Position numbers and translations under genes: made by a program. Positions 25,916-34,358 of a stretch of DNA of 64,000 nt are shown piece after piece. Each line of letters starts with the position of its first letter. The first letter of the stretch is position 1. This stretch comes from Bifidobacterium breve DSM 20213 = JCM 1192 (GTDB taxonomy: Bacteria; Actinomycetota; Actinomycetes; Actinomycetales; Bifidobacteriaceae): positions 1,116,001 to 1,180,000 of the forward strand of contig NZ_AP012324.1 in NCBI RefSeq assembly GCF_001025175.1. Direction: 5' to 3'. Below the pieces are notes generated by a model. It was given only the letters and a program-made list of their open reading frames with translations, did no database searches and was not told the origin of the DNA.

Positions 25916-28024
25916 TCACTTGGCGGCTTCGACTTCGGCGATGGAGGCCTTGGCGGCTTCCACCACGTGCTCGGCGGTGATGCCGAGGTCGATGAGGTTC
26001 TGAGCACCGTCGCCCTGCAGACCGAACTGCTCGATGGAGACAGGCTTGCCGTAGGAACCGAGGTACTTGTACCACGGCATGGCAACGCCGGCCTCGACGG
26101 AGACACGAGCCTTGACACCGGCTGGAAGCACGGCCTCCTTGTACTCGGCGTCCTGCTCCTCGAACCATTCGAGGGACGGCACGGAGACCACGCGGGCCTT
26201 GACGCCTTCCTCAGCGAGGGTCTTGGCGGCCTTGACGGCCAGCTGGACTTCGGAACCGGTGGCCATCAGGATGACATCCGGAGTGCCTTCGGTGTCGACC
26301 AGGACGTAAGCGCCCTTGCGGACACCGTCCTTGGCCTTGGCAGCGGTCTCGGCGAGAACCGGGACGCCCTGACGGGACAGCACCATGGCAGCCGGCAGCG
26401 TGTTCTTCTTCTCGAAGAAGTAGCGGTAGGCTTCGGCGGTCTCGAAGGCATCGGCCGGGCGAACGACCTCAAGCTGCGGGATAGCGCGGAAGGAAGCAAG
26501 GTGCTCAACCGGCTGGTGGGTCGGGCCATCCTCTCCGACGGCGACGGAGTCGTGCGTCCACACGTACAGGTTCGGGATCTCCATGAGGGCGGCCAGACGA
26601 ACGGCGGAACGCTCGTAGTCGGAGAACATGAAGAAGGTGCCGCCGAACGGACGGGTGTGGGAGCCCAGCAGGATGCCGTTGGTAATGCAGCCCATGGTGA
26701 ACTCGCGCACGCCGAAGTGCAGCTGACGACCGAACTCGTTGCAGACCGGCCACTGCTTGGTGGCGCACTCAGCCGGAGCGAAGGTGGCAGCGCCCTTGAG
26801 GTCGGTCTTGTTGGAGCCACCGAGGTCGGCGGAGCCGCCCCAGAGTTCCGGCATGACAGCAGCGATGGCATTGAGCACAGAGCCGGAGGCGCCACGGGTG
26901 GCGACACCCTTTCCGACCTCGAAGGTGGCCTCAAGGTCATCGATGGCCTTGTCGAAGCCTTCCGGCAGCTCGCCGGCCTTGATGCGGTCGTACAGGGCAG
27001 CCTTGTCCGGGTTGGCCTTGCGCCATGCGTCGAACTTCTCGTCCCATTCCTTGTGGGCCTCGAGACCGCGCTCAGCAACCTTGCGGGCGTGAGCCAGAGC
27101 CTCTTCGTCAACGTGGAAGTTCTCTGCCGGATCGTAGCCGAGGACTTCCTTGAGGCCGGCAACGGCCTCGGTGCCCAGCTTGGAGCCGTGAGAGGACGGA
27201 TCGTTGGTCTTGCCCGGGGTCGGCCAAGCAATCAGGGTGTCGACCTTGATGAGCTTCGGCTGATCCGGAGCAGCGGCCTCGGCCTTGGCGATAACGTCGG
27301 CCAGACCCTCGACGTCCTCCTTGTAGGAGCCGTCGGGCTGGATGAAGCTGAACTCGTCGGTGTACCAGCCGTAGGCCTGGAAACGCTTGAGCACATCCTC
27401 GGCCAGCACCAGGTTGGTGTCGCCTTCGATCTGGATGCGGTTGGCGTCGAAGATCACGGTGACGTTGCCGAGCTTCTGGTTGGCGGCAAGGGCAGCGGCT
27501 TCGCCGGAGATGCCCTCTTCGATATCGCCTTCACCGCAGATAGCCCAAATCTTGTGGTAGAACGGGGAGTCTTCCTTCGGGGTTTCCGGATCGAGCAGAC
27601 CACGCTGGAAACGCTCGCCGTAGGCAAAGCCGATGGCGGAAGCGAAGCCCTGGCCCAGCGGGCCGGTGGTCATTTCGATACCGGGGGTCAGGCCGTACTC
27701 GGGGTGACCCGGGGTACGGGTGTCAGCGCCACCACGGAAGTGCTTGAGGTCGTCCAGGGTCAGGCCATAACCGGAGAAGTACAGCTGGACGTACTGGGTG
27801 AGGGAGGCGTGGCCACCGGAAAGGATGAAGCGATCACGGCCCTCCCAGTTGGGATCGTTCGGATCGTGCTTGATGAAATGCTGGTACAGCGTGTAGGCGA
27901 TGGGCGCCAGGGAAACGGGGGAACCGGGGTGGCCGGAACCGGCGTTCTCCACCGCGTCAGCCGAAAGGGCCTTCGCCATCTTGATGGCGCGCTCGTCGAG
28001 CTCGGTCTCCTTGAATTCGGTCAT
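25916..28024 (-). CDS. tkt: Transketolase
   Basis: Thiamine-diphosphate enzyme of 702 residues that moves two-carbon units between sugar phosphates. The N-terminal domain has GHPGSPVSLAP (about 35-45) and the ThDP motif GEGDIEEG...N (about 167-195), with NRIQIEGDTN at the metal site. The pyrimidine domain has VREFTMGCITNGI, and the middle has THDSVAVGEDGPTHQPVEHL, the transketolase signature. It sits upstream of tal on the same strand; the pair is a hallmark of bifidobacterial sugar metabolism. Strong codon bias suggests high expression. The long ORF on the opposite strand is a composition artefact. Confidence 0.97.
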   Translation of the reverse strand: MTEFKETELDERAIKMAKALSADAVENAGSGHPGSPVSLAPIAYTLYQHFIKHDPNDPNWEGRDRFILSGGHASLTQYVQLYFSGYGLTLDDLKHFRGGADTRTPGHPEYGLTPGIEMTTGPLGQGFASAIGFAYGERFQRGLLDPETPKEDSPFYHKIWAICGEGDIEEGISGEAAALAANQKLGNVTVIFDANRIQIEGDTNLVLAEDVLKRFQAYGWYTDEFSFIQPDGSYKEDVEGLADVIAKAEAAAPDQPKLIKVDTLIAWPTPGKTNDPSSHGSKLGTEAVAGLKEVLGYDPAENFHVDEEALAHARKVAERGLEAHKEWDEKFDAWRKANPDKAALYDRIKAGELPEGFDKAIDDLEATFEVGKGVATRGASGSVLNAIAAVMPELWGGSADLGGSNKTDLKGAATFAPAECATKQWPVCNEFGRQLHFGVREFTMGCITNGILLGSHTRPFGGTFFMFSDYERSAVRLAALMEIPNLYVWTHDSVAVGEDGPTHQPVEHLASFRAIPQLEVVRPADAFETAEAYRYFFEKKNTLPAAMVLSRQGVPVLAETAAKAKDGVRKGAYVLVDTEGTPDVILMATGSEVQLAVKAAKTLAEEGVKARVVSVPSLEWFEEQDAEYKEAVLPAGVKARVSVEAGVAMPWYKYLGSYGKPVSIEQFGLQGDGAQNLIDLGITAEHVVEAAKASIAEVEAAK

Positions 28025-28207
28025 GGATTACTTTCCTTCCAATTGGTCGGGCCGCGTATCCGGCTTGTGCCGGGCGCTTGACGCCCTCACATTGCGCTTA
28101 CCATGCTAGCGATGGTTTGCGACGTTATGGTGCAATTTTGGCGTGTTTTGGTAGTTTGTGTTCTGTTAGCGTTCACAATTCACATCACTTCGCCGCAAAC
28201 GAACGCA

Positions 28208-28234
28208 TTAGCACTCGAAACCAATGAGTGCTAA
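28208..28234. promoter_or_regulatory. CIRCE operator of hrcA
   Basis: TTAGCACTC-N9-GAGTGCTAA is a perfect CIRCE element, the binding site of HrcA. It lies 50 bp before the hrcA start, which implies autorepression and heat-shock induction of hrcA-dnaJ. Confidence 0.97.
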
Positions 28235-28284
28235 TACAATGAGAGCAGATTGCATACTGCAGATGTACATATAAGGAGGCGCGC

Positions 28285-29382
28285 ATGACGCAATCACGTC
28301 GCATGCTGGTACTGCGCGCTGTGGTGGAAGATTACATTCGTTCGCAAGAGCCCGTAGGCTCCGCGGCATTGTCCAAGGAACGCGATTTAGGCGTCAGCTC
28401 TGCCACCATTCGCAATGATATGGCCGCATTGGAAGATGAAGGCTACCTGATTCAGCCGCATACGTCCGCCGGTCGCGTACCCACTGAAAAGGGATACCGT
28501 TATTTTGTAGATCGACTGGCTACGGTTGTGCCGCTCAGCGAAGCTCAACGCCGCGGTATCAATAGTTTCCTATCCGGCTCGGTCAGCCTCAAGGACGCAC
28601 TGCAACGTTCCGCACGACTGCTCTCGGAAATCACCGGTCAAGTTGCCATAGTCGCATCGCCTTCATTATCCAAGGCGACGTTACGCCACGTGGAGCTGGT
28701 ACCAGTGGCCATGAGCACGCTACTTGCCGTGGTAATCACCGATACCGGACGCGTGGCACAGCACGGACTGACCGTCTCGGCCATGCCCACGGCCGACGAC
28801 ATCAACCGCCTGTCCAGTGCAGTCAATGAACAATGCAACGGTCAGTCCTTATCATCCGCATCCGAAACCGTGCGCGCCCTTGGTGGCGGCACCGGATTCG
28901 AGACAGTGCGGGAGGCGGCCGACGCCCTGGCCGACGCCTTCGCATCGATGGCATTGGACGAGCGCGCCAACGAATTGTATATGTCCGGCACATCGCATCT
29001 GGCGCATTCCCGTTCTCTGACCGATCTGGCACCGCTCTTCGACGCGTTGGAAGAGCAAGTGGTGCTCATGAAACTGATGAGCAACCTCAGCGAAGAGCCA
29101 AGCGCCACTGGCGTAGGCGTATCCATTGGCTCCGAAAGCCACACACCTGAACTCTTGCATGCCTCGGTGGTCAGTAGCGGTTACGGACGCAGTACTTCGC
29201 CCGTAGCGAACGATTCGGAACGCAACGAGACATCGCCCGATCAGGACAGCACCAACGAACCCATTGCTTTTGTGGGATCCATCGGCCCAACCCATATGGA
29301 TTATGCGGCTACCATGGCCGCGGTCAGGGCAGTGGCAAGGTATCTCACTTTTTTTGTCTCGGAAAGCGGCTCCGGCGACTGA
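28285..29382 (+). CDS. hrcA: Heat-inducible transcription repressor HrcA
   Basis: HrcA represses class I heat-shock genes by binding CIRCE, which is present directly upstream. The 365-residue protein has the N-terminal winged helix (QEPVGSAALSKERDLGVSSA, about 20-39; IQPHTSAGRVPTEKGYRYFVDRL, with PHTSAGRVPTEKGYR highly conserved) and the C-terminal GPTHMDYAATMAAVRAVA segment. The ATG at 28285 follows ATAAGGAGGCGC. dnaJ follows after 54 bp, so the two form one heat-shock operon. Confidence 0.96.
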   Translation: MTQSRRMLVLRAVVEDYIRSQEPVGSAALSKERDLGVSSATIRNDMAALEDEGYLIQPHTSAGRVPTEKGYRYFVDRLATVVPLSEAQRRGINSFLSGSVSLKDALQRSARLLSEITGQVAIVASPSLSKATLRHVELVPVAMSTLLAVVITDTGRVAQHGLTVSAMPTADDINRLSSAVNEQCNGQSLSSASETVRALGGGTGFETVREAADALADAFASMALDERANELYMSGTSHLAHSRSLTDLAPLFDALEEQVVLMKLMSNLSEEPSATGVGVSIGSESHTPELLHASVVSSGYGRSTSPVANDSERNETSPDQDSTNEPIAFVGSIGPTHMDYAATMAAVRAVARYLTFFVSESGSGD

Positions 29383-29436
29383 CCGCAGGCTATGGCACAA
29401 TAACCCGCAGACCAACGAATACAAAGGAACAAACAA

Positions 29437-30582
29437 GTGGCAGATTATTACGAGACGCTGGGCATCGACCGCAACGCGAGCGACGACGAGATCAAGAAGG
29501 CGTACCGCAAGCTCAGCCGTAAGTATCACCCTGATATCGCGGGACCGGAGTTCGAGGACAAGTTCAAGGAAGTGAACAACGCCTACGATGTGCTGTCCAA
29601 TCCGGATAAGCGCCGTATGTATGATTCCGGCGTTGACCCCAACGATCCGAACGCCGGTGCTGGCGGCTTCTCCGGCGCGGGATTCGGCGATATGGGAGAC
29701 GTATTCTCCACGTTCTTTGGTTCCGCATTCGGTGGCGGCTCACAGGGCCCGGTGCCGCGCACACAGCCTGGACGCGATGCGCTGGCTTCCGCTTCCATCG
29801 ACTTGAAAACCGCCGTATTCGGCGGCACGGCGCACGTCAAGATCAATACGTTCTCCCTGTGTCAGGAGTGCGGTGGCTCCGGCGCACAAGGCGGCGCCCA
29901 GCCGGTCACTTGCCCGGACTGCCATGGACAGGGCTTCATGCAAAAGGTCGTGCGCACTATGCTCGGCCAGATGATGACCTCCGCTCCCTGCGAGCGCTGC
30001 GAGGGTCACGGCACCATCATCCAGAATCCATGCCCGAGCTGCATGGGTCACGGCCGCGTTCGCACCACGCGTAATGTGGGTGTCACTGTGCCGGCCGGTA
30101 TCAACGACAATGCTCGACTGCGCTTGGCCAACCAGGGTGAAGTCGGTGAGGGCGGCGGCGCTGCCGGCGATTTGTACATTGATATTCGCATCAAGGCAGA
30201 TAAGCAGTTCACCCGCGACGGCGATGACCTGCATTGCTGGATTCAGGTTCCGATGAGCTGGGCCGTGCTCGGACACGATCTGTCCATTGATACGTTTGAC
30301 GGCGAGCAGACCGTATCCATTCCGGCGGGCTGCCAGCCTGAGGATACGGTGACGTTGAAGGGTCTGGGCGTTACCAATATTCGCAATAAGGATGAGCGCG
30401 GCAATCTGGTTGCCCATGTGAACGTACTGATTCCCACCAAGCTCAGCGAGTCCGAGCGGGGACTGATTGAACAGTTCGCCGCCTCGCATGATTCCGATGC
30501 CACGCACGTCTCCCAGGCTTCCCGTCCGCAAACCGGTCAGAAGAAGGGATTCTTTAGCAAGTTGAAGGACGCACTGAGCTGA
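29437..30582 (+). CDS. dnaJ: Molecular chaperone DnaJ (type I)
   Basis: The 381-residue co-chaperone has the J domain (YETLGIDRNASDDEIKKAYR; YHPD at about 31-34), a Gly/Phe region (about 75-105), and four CxxCxGxG zinc motifs (CQECGGSG, CPDCHGQG, CERCEGHG, CPSCMGHG) at about 145-210. The C-terminal substrate domain follows. The start is GTG. It stimulates DnaK ATP hydrolysis. As in many actinobacteria this is the hrcA-linked DnaJ; a second one beside dnaK-grpE would be elsewhere. Confidence 0.96.
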   Translation: MADYYETLGIDRNASDDEIKKAYRKLSRKYHPDIAGPEFEDKFKEVNNAYDVLSNPDKRRMYDSGVDPNDPNAGAGGFSGAGFGDMGDVFSTFFGSAFGGGSQGPVPRTQPGRDALASASIDLKTAVFGGTAHVKINTFSLCQECGGSGAQGGAQPVTCPDCHGQGFMQKVVRTMLGQMMTSAPCERCEGHGTIIQNPCPSCMGHGRVRTTRNVGVTVPAGINDNARLRLANQGEVGEGGGAAGDLYIDIRIKADKQFTRDGDDLHCWIQVPMSWAVLGHDLSIDTFDGEQTVSIPAGCQPEDTVTLKGLGVTNIRNKDERGNLVAHVNVLIPTKLSESERGLIEQFAASHDSDATHVSQASRPQTGQKKGFFSKLKDALS

Positions 30583-30591
30583 TTCGTTCTT

Positions 30592-30716
30592 GGCGCCCCT
30601 CTCCGAGGTAGGGGGGAAAAAACTGGCAGTGAAGCTGACTGAGGGGGAGCTCGGGTACATCCGCAAGCTCCCCCTCAGTTGTCTAGCGACGACAGCTCCC
30701 TTCAGAGAGGGATGCC
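30592..30716. repeat. Copy of the dispersed palindromic repeat
   Basis: The palindrome spans the gap between convergent dnaJ and the kinase-like gene at 30728. CTGACTGAGGGGGAGCT and AGCTCCCCCTCAGTTGTC are the inner arms, with CGCCCCTCTCCGAGG-type outer arms. It probably serves as the shared terminator region. Confidence 0.8.
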
Positions 30717-30727
30717 GAGTCCGCTAA

Positions 30728-31519
30728 CTATTTCAGCAGTGAGCGGCACATGGAGCGATATTCGCTAACGTAGCCGCCGCCGAAGAACACACAATGGCCG
30801 GCAATGGGGTAGAGCTGCCAGAGCGTGATGCGATCCTGCCATCCAGCCTTCAGCGGATGCACCGACTGATAGCCCTCGGTAATCTGCGTCAAATAACTCA
30901 TACCGAACAGGTGCAGCATGGCCAGATCCTCTTCACGGTGACCACCATGTGCCGCCGGGTCGATGAGCACGGCCTCGGTCTGTCCAGAATCAGCAGTCCA
31001 CATCACATTGCCACTCCACAAATCACCGTGGATGCGGGCTGGCTTGTCTTCGGCGGCACGGCCCATGATGTCAGGCAATGCCTCGATTACCTTTTCCGTC
31101 AGATCGACATCACGCTGGTCAAGTTCACCGCGCTTGACGCCAAGCTCGACCATCGGGCGCAGACGGCCATCAGCAAAGTAGCTGATGGGATCGGTCCATT
31201 CGCCGGTATCCATCTTTACCGGATCCTGCAACGGCCCGAAGTAGCATGTGCCGTCATATCCTTCCGGCGCAGAACCGAAATATTCGGCACCGGCATCATG
31301 CATGCGTGCGAGCGCCGCGCCGAATTCCAATGCGGCCTTGGCCGTGGGGGAGGAGCTGTTCACTCGCTCGATGTCGAGATAGTCTTTGCCCCAGTCATAG
31401 ACCTGCACCACACGCGGGCCACCCTGCGCATGCGCGGCACCCAACCATTGCAGTCCGCGTCCTTCGCATTCGAAGAATCCCTGAGGAGCAAAAGCCCTGC
31501 TTTTACGATATGTACTCAT
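30728..31519 (-). CDS. Fructosamine kinase family protein
   Basis: A 263-residue protein of the fructosamine/ribulosamine-3-kinase family with the protein-kinase-like fold. The catalytic motif IHGDLWSGNVMW (about 164-175) and the metal-binding VLIDPAAHGGHREEDLAML (about 187-205) are clear. These kinases phosphorylate sugar adducts on protein amines, starting deglycation. The ATG at 31519 follows GGAGGGAACGGCT; an upstream ATG at 31555 has no ribosome site. Bacterial members vary in substrate. Confidence 0.88.
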   Translation of the reverse strand: MSTYRKSRAFAPQGFFECEGRGLQWLGAAHAQGGPRVVQVYDWGKDYLDIERVNSSSPTAKAALEFGAALARMHDAGAEYFGSAPEGYDGTCYFGPLQDPVKMDTGEWTDPISYFADGRLRPMVELGVKRGELDQRDVDLTEKVIEALPDIMGRAAEDKPARIHGDLWSGNVMWTADSGQTEAVLIDPAAHGGHREEDLAMLHLFGMSYLTQITEGYQSVHPLKAGWQDRITLWQLYPIAGHCVFFGGGYVSEYRSMCRSLLK

Positions 31520-31669
31520 AGCCGTTCCCTCCAGCATGGTTGTGACGTTTTGCACTCGTATTCATTGTAGAAGCCGTGCATGTTACCAATTCTTAGTGCT
31601 GTTCTACACCCCAACCGGTAGGGTGTTCAACGTCATAACACATTACGTATAGAGAAATCTCGAGGAATT

Positions 31670-32554
31670 ATGAACCTCTTCCAAGCGATTGTTCTCGGCA
31701 TCGTTCAGGCACTTACCGAGTATCTGCCGGTATCGTCCAGCGCGCATATCCGCATCGTCGGTGATTTGATGTTGGGCTCCGACCCCGGCGCTGCTTTCAC
31801 TGCCATCATCCAGATTGGTACTGAGCTGGCGGTTATTCTGTATTTCCGCCATGACATCGCCAATATTCTTACTCACTGGTTCGCATGCCTGTTCGGCAAG
31901 AACGGCAAGGACTGGAAGGCCCGCATGGGCCGTGGCGACAACTATGCCACGCTCGGCTGGAATATCATCGTCGGCTCGATCCCGATTGTGATTCTTGGCT
32001 TCACTCTGCAGAACGTCATCGAGACCACGCTGCGTAACCTGTGGATCACCGCGACCGTGCTGCTGCTGTTCGGCATTCTGCTGTGGGTTGTGGATGCCCG
32101 CGCCAAGCAGACCAAGACCATGGACGATATGACGTATCGTGATGCGTTCCTCTTTGGTCTAGGTCAGTCCATGGCCCTGATTCCTGGCGTTTCCCGTTCG
32201 GGCGGCACCATCACCGTGGGCCGTGCGCTTGGCTATGAGCGTGAGGCCGCTGTGCGTTTGAGCTTCCTGATGGCCATTCCCGCCGTATTCGGTTCCGGTC
32301 TGCTTGAGGCCGTCAAGGCTGTCAAGGACTACAAGACCGATGCGATGTTCCCCGGCTGGGGTCCCACACTGATCGCCATGGTCATCAGCTTTATTCTGGG
32401 CTACATCGTGATCATCGGATTCCTGAAGTTCGTTTCCACGTTCTCCTACAAGGCGTTCGCCATCTACCGCATCGCCTTGGCAGTGGTGGTTGCCCTCCTG
32501 CTGATCGCCGGTGTGTTGCCGGCCATCGACCCGTCAGTGGCCGCAGCGGCTTAA
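31670..32554 (+). CDS. uppP: Undecaprenyl-diphosphatase
   Basis: UppP (BacA) dephosphorylates undecaprenyl pyrophosphate so that the lipid carrier can be reused for peptidoglycan; overexpression gives bacitracin resistance. The 294-residue membrane protein has the two family signatures, ALTEYLPVSSSAHI (about 15-28) and IPGVSRSGGTITVG (about 170-183), plus about eight helices. The length is usual. It is transcribed alone and followed by a dispersed repeat. Confidence 0.96.
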   Translation: MNLFQAIVLGIVQALTEYLPVSSSAHIRIVGDLMLGSDPGAAFTAIIQIGTELAVILYFRHDIANILTHWFACLFGKNGKDWKARMGRGDNYATLGWNIIVGSIPIVILGFTLQNVIETTLRNLWITATVLLLFGILLWVVDARAKQTKTMDDMTYRDAFLFGLGQSMALIPGVSRSGGTITVGRALGYEREAAVRLSFLMAIPAVFGSGLLEAVKAVKDYKTDAMFPGWGPTLIAMVISFILGYIVIIGFLKFVSTFSYKAFAIYRIALAVVVALLLIAGVLPAIDPSVAAAA

Positions 32555-32570
32555 AGAAACACTGCATCGT

Positions 32571-32694
32571 CAATAATGCTCCCGCTGGCAGGAGCTGGCT
32601 CGCTTTGCGGGTCTGAAGGTGGTTCTGTCTGGAATACCCAGTGACCACCCTCAGTCGGCTATGCCGACAGCTCTCGCCGGCGGGAGCATTATTG
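32571..32694. repeat. Full copy of the dispersed palindromic repeat
   Basis: This is the clearest copy: the ends CAATAATGCTCCCGC and GCGGGAGCATTATTG are a perfect 15-bp inverted pair. Inside are AGTCGGCTATGCCGACAGCT and GAGCTGGCTCGCTTTGCGGG, as in the other copies. It lies between uppP and the PAC2 gene. Confidence 0.88.
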
Positions 32695-32704
32695 TATTCT
32701 CAGG

Positions 32705-33538
32705 TCAGCTACCCATTTGGCGTAGGAACGCCTCGGCCTCTTTGACGAGCTGTTCCGCTTGGGGCGCGCCCAGCGAGGCCTCGGCATCGGCCTTCTGCTT
32801 CAGGTCATAATCATGCTCAAGATGGGTCACATAATCCTGCAGCTGCTCGTTGCAACGCACTAGTACCGATGCCTGTGATTTCCATTGTTCAGCCTTGCGT
32901 TCCAACTCGCTGACATCAAAAGAGAAACCGATGCGATGCCCCAAAGCATCAAGCAGGCGCATGGTGCCCGCCGCGCATTCGTCGCTGCCGAGATATTGGG
33001 GGATGGAAACCCACATGGAGGCATGGAACATGCCACATTCCGCAGCGAAAATATCCAGCACGGTGGGGATGCCCACAGGACCGTTGTATTCCCGGTCTCC
33101 CTCACACTGGCAATTGCCGTCGCTCACGGAAATGGGCAGAGGCCTGGTATGGGGGCAATCAGAGAACATCGAGCCGAGAGTAATCACACCATCCACATCG
33201 AGTTCTTCAGCGATGGCGAGACTCTGGCTGCAGTATTCCTTCCAGCGGTAGTTAGGCTCAGGCGCGATTTGGGCAAATATTCGATGCCCCTCATCAAGCA
33301 CAATCTCGTAGAACGTAGTCTGCGGCCAAATAAGATTAGTACGACCGGATACATGGCACAGCATGGGACGAGACACCTGATAGTCATAGAAGGCGTCGCA
33401 GTCTATATGGCGAATCTCACGGGATTCGTAATGCTTGACCAGATAACGGACGACGTTCTAAGCCGCCTGGCAAGCATCATTCCATCCCTCGAAAGCGGCG
33501 ATCATCACCGAACTTGGGGTATTCGCATCTTCACTCAT
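32705..33538 (-). pseudogene. PAC2 family gene interrupted by an in-frame TAG
   Basis: The frame starts at an ATG at 33538 and runs to 32705 without a frameshift, but codon 27 (33458-33460) is TAG. Before it lies SVMIAAFEGWNDACQAA, the PAC2 family N-terminus; after it NVVRYLVKHYESREI and the rest (SRPMLCHVSGRTNLIWPQTT, VGIPTVLDIFAAE) continue in frame to a normal end of 278 codons. PAC2 proteins in actinobacteria are proteasome-assembly-chaperone-like and of unclear function. One base change (for example GAG or CAG to TAG) explains it. The lesion may be recent, since the remainder is well preserved. Internal reinitiation at 33376 would lose the first 54 residues. Confidence 0.85.
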
Positions 33539-33704
33539 ACCTCTAGAGTAACGTGGACTTGATGTCATATATGTTTGCTTCAGCCATAAGCGAGGAGTCA
33601 AGAATGGCACACCAGAAACGACACGCCGCAGCTGGACGAACTACACGCTTGTGAGTATAGTAAACACTTGTGCTTTGAGCGGGGGAAAGCCTCGTGAGGC
33701 ACAT

Positions 33705-33777
33705 GCGGACATAGCTTAGTTGGTAAAGCGCAACCTTGCCAAGGTTGAGACCGCGGGTTCGAGTCCCGTTGTCCGCT
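33705..33777 (+). tRNA. tRNA-Gly (GCC), copy 1
   Basis: A cloverleaf with a seven-pair acceptor stem (GCGGACA / TGTCCGC), anticodon loop TTGCCAA and GGTTCGAGT T-arm. The CCA end is not encoded. Its sequence is identical to the copy at 34141. Confidence 0.97.
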
Positions 33778-33805
33778 CTAGGTCCGATGAGTTGACAGAC
33801 CTTAC

Positions 33806-33876
33806 GGTGGGTTAGCCAAGCGGTTAGGCAGCGGCCTGCAAAGCCGTATAGACGAGTTCGACTCTCGTACCCACCT
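33806..33876 (+). tRNA. tRNA-Cys (GCA)
   Basis: The acceptor stem GGTGGGT / ACCCACC is perfect; anticodon loop CTGCAAA gives GCA; the T-arm contains AGTTCGACT. CCA is not encoded. Confidence 0.96.
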
Positions 33877-33916
33877 CTCAGGCAGACGAAGAAATTCGCT
33901 TGCAGGAGCATGACCC

Positions 33917-33988
33917 GGGCGGTTGGCGCAGTGGTAGCGCACTTCCCTGACACGGAAGGGGTCACAAGTTCGAATCTTGTATCGCCCA
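33917..33988 (+). tRNA. tRNA-Val (GAC)
   Basis: Acceptor GGGCGGT / ATCGCCC (one G-T pair), anticodon loop CTGACAC and T-loop GTTCGAATC are present. CCA is not encoded. Confidence 0.96.
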
Positions 33989-34037
33989 CGCAGACCGAAG
34001 CAATTCGGCTCGCATAACTGAATACCGATTGATTTCG

Positions 34038-34109
34038 GGCGATTGGCGCAGCGGCTAGCGCACTTCGTTCACACCGAAGGGGTCGTAGGTTCGATTCCTA
34101 CATCGCCCA
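34038..34109 (+). tRNA. tRNA-Val (CAC)
   Basis: Acceptor GGGCGAT / ATCGCCC is perfect and the anticodon loop TTCACAC gives CAC. It is similar in body to the preceding tRNA-Val(GAC), suggesting an old tandem duplication. CCA is not encoded. Confidence 0.96.
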
Positions 34110-34140
34110 CTGGAATCCGCTTCTCACGGCGGAATCCTTT

Positions 34141-34213
34141 GCGGACATAGCTTAGTTGGTAAAGCGCAACCTTGCCAAGGTTGAGACCGCGGGTTCGAGT
34201 CCCGTTGTCCGCT
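34141..34213 (+). tRNA. tRNA-Gly (GCC), copy 2
   Basis: It is base-for-base identical to the tRNA at 33705, but here CCA follows directly (34214-34216). The cluster ends with the terminator at 34221. Confidence 0.97.
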
Positions 34214-34220
34214 CCATCAA

Positions 34221-34246
34221 AACCTCGCTCCGGCGAGGTTTTTTCG
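34221..34246 (+). terminator. Terminator of the tRNA cluster
   Basis: AACCTCGC-TCCG-GCGAGGTT followed by TTTTCG is a textbook intrinsic terminator ending the Gly-Cys-Val-Val-Gly tRNA unit. Confidence 0.94.
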
Positions 34247-34358
34247 TATTTGTCAGGCTTTGCCAAATGTCGTACACCCAACCTATCGTGGCCTACGTTG
34301 ATTACCCAGTCCAGGCCTGCACATTAGTACCGCGGACCCCGATAGCAAAGGACAAATC

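Noticed and set aside
25910..28081. 723-residue open frame on the plus strand opposite tkt
   Set aside because: It mirrors the transketolase codon pattern, is Gly/Val/Asp-rich and low in complexity, and has no recognisable motif.
34247..34358. Possible T-box or leader before thrS
   Set aside because: Only about 110 bp lie between the tRNA terminator and the start codon, and no T-box core (TGGNACCGCG) or antiterminator is visible; the GTACCGCGGACC stretch alone is too weak.
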